Below, in pieces: positions 58,601 to 64,000 of a DNA stretch of 64,000 bases. A program made the translations under genes and the position numbers. A model generated the notes under the pieces. That model ran no database searches. It was not told the origin of the DNA and saw only the letters and a list, made by a program, of their open reading frames with translations. Source of the stretch: Nemertoderma westbladi (lineage: Eukaryota; Xenacoelomorpha; Nemertodermatida; Nemertodermatidae); assembly GCA_032718475.1 (NCBI GenBank), contig JAUCBJ010001385.1:1-64000 (forward strand), given 5' to 3'. Each line of letters begins with the position of its first letter. The first letter of the stretch is position 1.

Positions 58601-61026
58601 TAGTGAATCGGCCACCTAGAGAGTGTGAGTCAGTCTATCTACACATAGTACTTAGTTAGTTCACCTTATAGCGAATCGGCCACCTAGAGAGTGTGAGTCA
58701 GTCTATCTACACATAGTACTTAGTTAGTTCACCTTATAGTGAATCGGCCACCTAGAGAGTGTGAGTCAGTCTATCTACACATAGTACTTAGTTAGTTCAC
58801 CTTATAGCGAATCGGCCACCTAGAGAGTGTGAGTCAGTCTATCTACACATAGTACTTAGTTAGTTCACCTTATAGTGAATCGGCCACCTAGAGAGTGTGA
58901 GTTAGTCTATCTACAAATAGTACTTAGTTAGTTCTCCGTATAGTGAATCGGCCACCTAGAGAGTGTGAGTCAGTCTATATACACATAGTACTTAGTAAGT
59001 TCACCTTATAGCGAATCGGCCACCTAGAGAGTGTGAGTCAGTCTATCTACACATAGTACTTAGTTAGTTCACCTTATAGCGAATCGGCCACCTAGAGAGT
59101 GTGAGTCAGTCTATCTACACATAGTACTTAGTTAGTTCACCTTATAGCGAATCGGCCACCTAGAGAGTGTGAGTCAGTCTATCTACACATAGTACTTAGT
59201 TAGTTCACCTTATAGCGAATCGGCCAACTAGAGAGTGTGAGTCAGCCAGCCAACCTAGTGAGTAAGCTTACCTACCTAGTGAGTTAGCCTACCTACTTAG
59301 TGGGTAAGCCTACCTACCTAGTGAGTCAGCCTACCTACCTAGTGAGTCAGTCTACCTACCTAGTGAGTCAGTCTACCTAACTAGTGAGTCAACATACCTA
59401 CCTAGTGAGTAAGCCTACCTACATAGTGAGTAAGCCTACCTACCTAGTGAGTCAGTCTACCTACCTAGTGAGTCAGCCTACCTACCTAGTGAGTAAGCCT
59501 ACCTACCTAGTGAGTAAGCCTACCTACCTAGTGAGTAAGCTTACCTACCTAGTGAGTCAGCATACCTACCTAGTGCGTAAGCCTACCTACCTAGTGAGTG
59601 AGCCTACCTACCCAGTGAGTCAGCATACCTACCTAGTGAGTAAGCCTACCTACCTAGTGAGTAAGCCTACCTAGCTAGTGAGTCAGTCTACCTACCTAGT
59701 GAGTAAGCCTACTTACCTGAGTAAGCCTACCTACATGAGTAAGCCTACCTACCTAGTGAGTCAGTCTACCTACCTAGTGAGTCAGCATACCTACCTAGTG
59801 AATAAGCCTACCTACCTAGTGAGTAAGCCTACCTACCTAGTGAGTCAGTCTACCTACCTAGTGAGTTAGCCTACCTACCTAGTGAGTAAGCCTACCTACC
59901 TAGTGAGTTAGCCTTCCTATCTAGTGAGTAAGCCTACCTACCTAGTGAGTCAGCCTACCTACATAGTGAGTCAGCCTACCTACCTAGTGAACAAGCCTAC
60001 CTATCTAGTGAGTCAGCCTACCTACCTAGTGAGTTAGGCCACCTACCTAGTGAGTTAGGCCACCTACCTAGTGAGTCAGACTACCTACCAAGTGAGTAAG
60101 CCCACCTACCTGGTGAGTCAGTCTACCTACCTAGTGAGTTAGGCCACCTACCTAGTGAGGTAGGCCACCTACATAGTGAGTCAGTCTACCTACCTAGTGG
60201 GTTAGCCCATCTACCTAGTGAGTTAGGCCACCTACCTAGTGAGTTAGGCCACCTACCTAGTGAGGGAGCCCACCTAGCTATTGAGTTAGCCCACCTACCT
60301 AGTGAGTTAGCCCACCTACCTGGTGAGTTAGGCCACCTACCTAGTGAGTTAGCCCCCCTACCTAGTGAGTTAGGCCACCTACCTAGTGAGTTAGGCCACC
60401 TACATAGTGAGTCAGTCTACCTAACTATTGAGTTAGCCCACCTACCTATGTGAGTTAGACACCTATCTAGTGAGTTAGCCCACCTATCTAGTGAGTTAGC
60501 CCACCTACCTAGTGAGTTAGCCTACCTACCTAGTGAGTTAGGCCACCTACCTAGTGAGTCAGACTACCTAGTGAGTCAGACTACCTAGTGAGTTAGCCAA
60601 CCTACCTAGGTTAGCTAAGCTTAGCCCAGTTACCTGTCTGCCCCCCCCCCCCCCCCCGTGTCCCCTACCAGTAAAGTCCCCTACCTGTGCTCTCTCCATT
60701 GCTGCCACCAAATCCAACTTGGAGATATCCCACCCGTCAAATACAATATCGTTGGGGTTTATCATCGGCAGGATATCCTTGAATGGGATATAAATCTCTC
60801 CGTCAGGCCCATTGCCTATGCTGATAGTACTCGATTGGGTGAGAGAACCGTAGTAGTTAGCCTGGACGAGACCCCGCCGAGTCTGCCACTCCAAACCCAG
60901 ACGGTTAGCAATGGTAGCCGCGGTAACCGTAGTACCGTTGTTGCCGCCCCATCCGACGAGCATTACACCGAGTTTAGGAACTTTACGATCGGTTCGAAAC
61001 TTCATGTTAACAGTTTGTGGCACGAC
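55653..61026 (-). CDS. ISYNA1: Inositol-3-phosphate synthase, seven exons (N-terminal exon not found)
   Basis: Minus-strand exons 61026-60685, 57971-57828, 57416-57207, 57059-56909, 56735-56563, 56306-56118 and 55976-55653 join in phase with GT/AG borders. They give 510 residues plus stop. The enzyme converts glucose 6-phosphate to 1D-myo-inositol 3-phosphate with NAD+, the first step of inositol synthesis in the cytosol. Visible family landmarks include [15 protein letters not shown] (NAD-binding loop), [52 protein letters not shown], and [13 protein letters not shown]. They also include [41 protein letters not shown] and [17 protein letters not shown]. About 45 N-terminal residues usual in the family are absent. 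Exon 61026 begins at an acceptor (TTTCAG), so a 5' exon must lie beyond 61030; none was recognised. The first intron holds two large minisatellites and a C tract. Identification is secure. Confidence 0.95.
57458..57481. repeat. Homopolymer C tract (24 C)
   Basis: In an intron of the inositol-3-phosphate synthase gene, 40 bp upstream of the exon starting at 57416 (a G run on the coding strand). Confidence 0.95.
58013..59237. repeat. 68-bp minisatellite, about 18 copies, in an ISYNA1 intron
   Basis: The unit starts GTGAGTCAGTCTATCTACAC and ends CGGCCACCTAGAGA/AGT, with starts at 58013, 58081, 58149 and so on. Variants (AGAC/ACAC, AGTGAATC) alternate. Confidence 0.96.
59250..60610. repeat. 21-bp minisatellite, about 64 degenerate copies, in the same ISYNA1 intron
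   Basis: Unit CCTACCTACCTAGTGAGTAAG with C/T and A/C variation. After about 60015 the GTTAGGCCACCTACCTAG subtype dominates. It shares GTGAGTCAG and CACCTAG with the adjoining 68-bp array. Plus-strand frames of 96 and 63 codons are artefacts. Confidence 0.95.
60641..60657. repeat. Homopolymer C tract (17 C)
   Basis: Lies 28 bp downstream of a 5' splice donor of ISYNA1 (minus strand G run). Confidence 0.95.
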
Positions 61027-62500
61027 CTGAAAGAAATTAAAAATAACAGTTTATTAACTAGAAAGCCAGCAAGCTGGCTTTAAACGAACCTGCCCCTCAA
61101 ACCAGTACCCTGAGTGAGCGAAAATGAAAAGACGAAAATTGCCATCAACTCAACGATAAAAACACCAACTGCTGGTACTCATGTGGGCGTAGTAAGCTAC
61201 TACTATTTATTGAATGGATAGCCCAAACTGCAGAGAAGTATATTATTACTTGCCAAAAATATTACTATCTCACTCTATCCCAGACATCAAACATCAACTG
61301 TTAGTTTGTATAAATGTATTTCCCCGACAGCTGAATAGCTCTTCCCAGTGAATCCTATGGGAATATCTATAAGTACTCACTGCTATGTTAGGTGGGAGGC
61401 CAGCTGATTGAATTGTAAGCACTGGGCCGTTCAAATGTTTTATTTGTTATTAAAATTTTTGCGTACCTGCTTGAGTTTTTGCGATATTGGATGGTTATAC
61501 ATATATATATACACACACAACCACATCGTGTTTTAGAACGGCTCAACTCTTGACAAGAACTACCCTGGCCTATTAATAGGCAGGTTCGTTATAATGACTA
61601 TTACAAATATTGTTTTATTAATGTTTTCCAGATGAAGTCTACTGACGGCGTTTCTCCTATAGTAGAGAAGAGCCCTGATACCTGATACAACGGACTGGCA
61701 TCGTAGCTTCACTACGCTGCGACCTGCACCTGGCAGCAGGGAACAATCTTACATAGTATTGTGCAATAATACCTGATAATCAGTACTTGTTTTTTAAATA
61801 GTTAGAATAATACGGTGCGATATTAGATTCGGTGTCATGTAGTGATACGAACTTGGATACTTTATATTGTGAATCACGGCATTTTATATACCTGTTCATG
61901 TAAATTTAATATAATATATTAAATTTAATTTAGAGGGGAATACGTATTTAAACATCTAATTGTAGATGTATGAAATCTACATTGTAAATTAATTCAAAGT
62001 TAAATTATGTAATTAACTTCTACAATGCAACAGTGAGTGTTCTAATTCATAGCGTTTTTTCAAGCTACGTATCGTTACACTTATACTATATTTTACTGTA
62101 TAATAATTAGTATTTCAGGATTTAACGTTTTAAATTTATTTTGTATGTTCTGTGATTTTAGCAGCTTTTTATAATTTCAAAGGATTTGTTGGAAAATAAA
62201 AATTTTCGGGTCATTTCTTAAAATTGTGAAAATGTGCCTTAAGCATAATCCGGTACTGAATTGCCCCGAGAGCTGACTCGGCAATAAAGCACCCCCCAAC
62301 CCCCACTGGATTACAATAGTAATGCGGAGGTCCGACCACTAGAGGCCAGTGGAATTACCTGACACAATTGGCCTCACAGGCGTCAGTTATATCCTGGACT
62401 GGATGCCTGTCTTACCCCCTACTGGAGAGAGAGAGAGAGAGCGGCCAGCACAATGCTGACAATCACCTACATCGCCCTGGGTCTATAGTGTTAACCGAAA
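61027..62500. other. Upstream side of ISYNA1; no exon recognised
   Basis: AT-rich sequence that should contain intron or 5' sequence of the minus-strand gene. A short (GA)n run lies at 62424-62440. No N-terminal exon could be identified. Confidence 0.5.
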
Positions 62501-62519
62501 TTCCGTCCACATTCAGGAT

Positions 62520-63716
62520 TGCATCTCGGGAAATGGAATGTTTTCGGCTGGAACAAGAAGCGAACTGGAAAGCTATGGACTTATACTGAACCCAGTGGTC
62601 ACAAGTTCCACATAGACCATATTCTGTTTCGTGGAAAATACAGATCACAGCGAGGGCTATACCTATACTGCCTTCACAGAAGCAGCTGCAGAAACAGTTC
62701 ATGTATACCCTCGAAACAGGAAAAAGGACCATTGACTGACCACAGAATTCGGAAGTGCATAGAGTGTGAAGAATAAACCTGCTCACTGGAAGGAAAATCC
62801 AACCAACCTCCAAGATTAAGACTTTAAATTTCCAGCTGAACGTCACAATGGTTGGAAGGACCACTTTGAGAAGCTTCTAAAGATTAACAGGGTATTGTCT
62901 GATAGACTTTGCTGATGACTTAGGAGTACTCTCAGAATCACTAGAGGGAGCCCAACGGCTCCCCAGCTCATTAGAACCTGCTGCTTCTAGTGTTGGTCTT
63001 TTTATTACCTCCAGAAAGACCAAAATTTTGACAGTTAACTTTGAAAGTCCTCAGCAAGTCTCTGATCGGATGAGCATAAGCTCAAAAGATGGTATGCTTG
63101 AGCATGTGGATGACTTCTGTTACCTGGGATCATGGATCCGGAAGTCAGGTGAGGACCTTCGAATACGTAAGGGAAAGGCATGGGCAGCCTTGGATAGGCT
63201 TTCCAGGATTTGGAAGTCACCGAGAATTAATCGGACACTTAAGGTCCGATTATTTAGAGCAGCAGTAGTTCCAGTACTCCTCTATGTGAGTCCATGCTGG
63301 GCTCTAACTGCTGAGGACACCAAATCTCTGGATAGCACATTCACAAGAATGCTACTCCGGGTTCATTGTGTCACGTACAATGCACACATCTCCAACCAGA
63401 CACTATATAACGTTGGAGGTGTCTCATTGGTTCCCCCAAGCTTGACACTAGAACAAAATCGCCTCCGCTTTGCAGGACATTGCTTTCGCCGTGAGGACCA
63501 GCCAGTGCATAATCTTGTACTTTGGCCGCCTCATGGAGTGAATAAGCATGGTGGACAGCCCATGACTTTCTTGAGACGCATCTTAAAGGACACTGGCCTT
63601 GAAGATGCGGATGATCTAGCAAATGTCATGGGTGATAGGGAGTTGTGGCGGTGCAATTTTGTCGATAAGCCGGCACAGCATTCTTAAAAATGCAGCTGCA
63701 ATGCAGCATGCCGATC
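62520..63716 (+). pseudogene. LINE copy with internal deletion, same family as 23483-26606
   Basis: The plus strand carries endonuclease sequence (TEPSGHKFHIDHILFRGKY), a frameshifted linker, and then an abrupt join near 62905 to DFADDLGVLSESLEGA. From there it is open to 63687 (YLGSWIRKSGED, LLYVSPCWALTAEDT, FAGHCFRREDQPVHN). The RT N-terminal half is deleted. It ends in GCAGCATGCCGATCCTAG and TAGTACTAG. Confidence 0.9.
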
Positions 63717-63729
63717 CTAGTAGTACTAG

Positions 63730-64000
63730 TCTGATAAGTTTGTGGTACATCCGGAATCTCAAGGTTCGATTATTTAGGGCTGCAGTAGTGCCAGTACCCT
63801 TATATTGGAGTTCATGTTGGGTTCTAACTGCAGAGGATATCAAATCTCTGGATGGCGCTTACACAAAAATGCTGCGTCGGGTTCATTGACTCATTGTGTC
63901 AAGTACAATGATCACATCTCCAATCAGAGTTTATACAAACATTGGAGGTGTTTCATTTGTCTCACCTAGCTTGACACTAAACGGCAAACATGCAAACCAA
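63730..64000 (+). pseudogene. Second, more diverged LINE 3' fragment
   Basis: It restarts at NLKVRLFRAAVVPV and repeats the post-RT tail (SCWVLTAEDIKSLDG) with an internal duplication near 63885 (TTCATTGACTCATTGTGTC). It runs off the window. Confidence 0.85.

Noticed and set aside
59384-59869. 96- and 63-codon ORFs with a YLVSKPT repeat
   Set aside because: 21-bp satellite in an intron on the other strand.
58013-60610. CRISPR-like array
   Set aside because: Continuous tandem units without spacers.

Overview
The window is nuclear DNA from an animal, almost certainly a marine invertebrate. The protein genes have phase-consistent introns with GT/AG borders. Most of the sequence is non-LTR retrotransposon debris, one large LTR element, foldback/MITE elements, tRNA-derived SINEs and minisatellites. 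The many TAGGCCTA and TACCGGTA words, and the PAN, ShK and hemopexin-like domains, would fit an ambulacrarian such as an echinoderm; that placement is inference only.

Five host genes can be supported. (1) Minus strand, 2452-2778: first coding exon of a secreted PAN/apple-domain protein that continues beyond the window. (2) Minus, 5027-11772: a complete five-exon secreted protein with hemopexin-like blades, a Pro/Thr linker and three ShK domains. (3) Two distant NTF2-like (SnoaL/DUF4440-type) paralogues in opposite orientation, 20886-22746 (+) and 46112-49887 (-), each of two exons split at the same site. (4) Minus, 43032-43724: an intronless Shisa/WBP1-like membrane protein with a PPPAY tail motif. 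(5) Minus, 55653-61026: seven exons of inositol-3-phosphate synthase, complete except for the N-terminus.

The central 26.6-41.2 kb is one LTR retroelement with 1068-bp LTRs that differ at only 8 positions. It sits inside an older antisense LINE, whose endonuclease end resumes on the far side. Its gag, nucleocapsid and protease are of BEL/Pao type, but reverse transcriptase and integrase are deleted and the reading frame is broken several times. Between the pol remnant and the 3' LTR lies a roughly 1,400-codon unknown ORF (35759-40013) with zinc knuckles and a basic tail. This is the most interesting object here. The insertion is also odd: a 23-bp duplication of LINE sequence plus 36 bp of partly templated filler.

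The rest is repeats. A 30-bp array of 72 copies at the left edge was born from the same LINE family that fills 23.5-26.6 kb. A 308-bp piece of that LINE is tandemly quadrupled. Two near-perfect foldback elements lie at 15.3-16.1 and 18.0-18.9 kb. Large minisatellites lie at 6.6, 9.4, 21.7, 52.8, 58.0 and 59.3 kb, mostly within introns. Eight G/C homopolymer runs of about 17-24 bases are scattered through the window.
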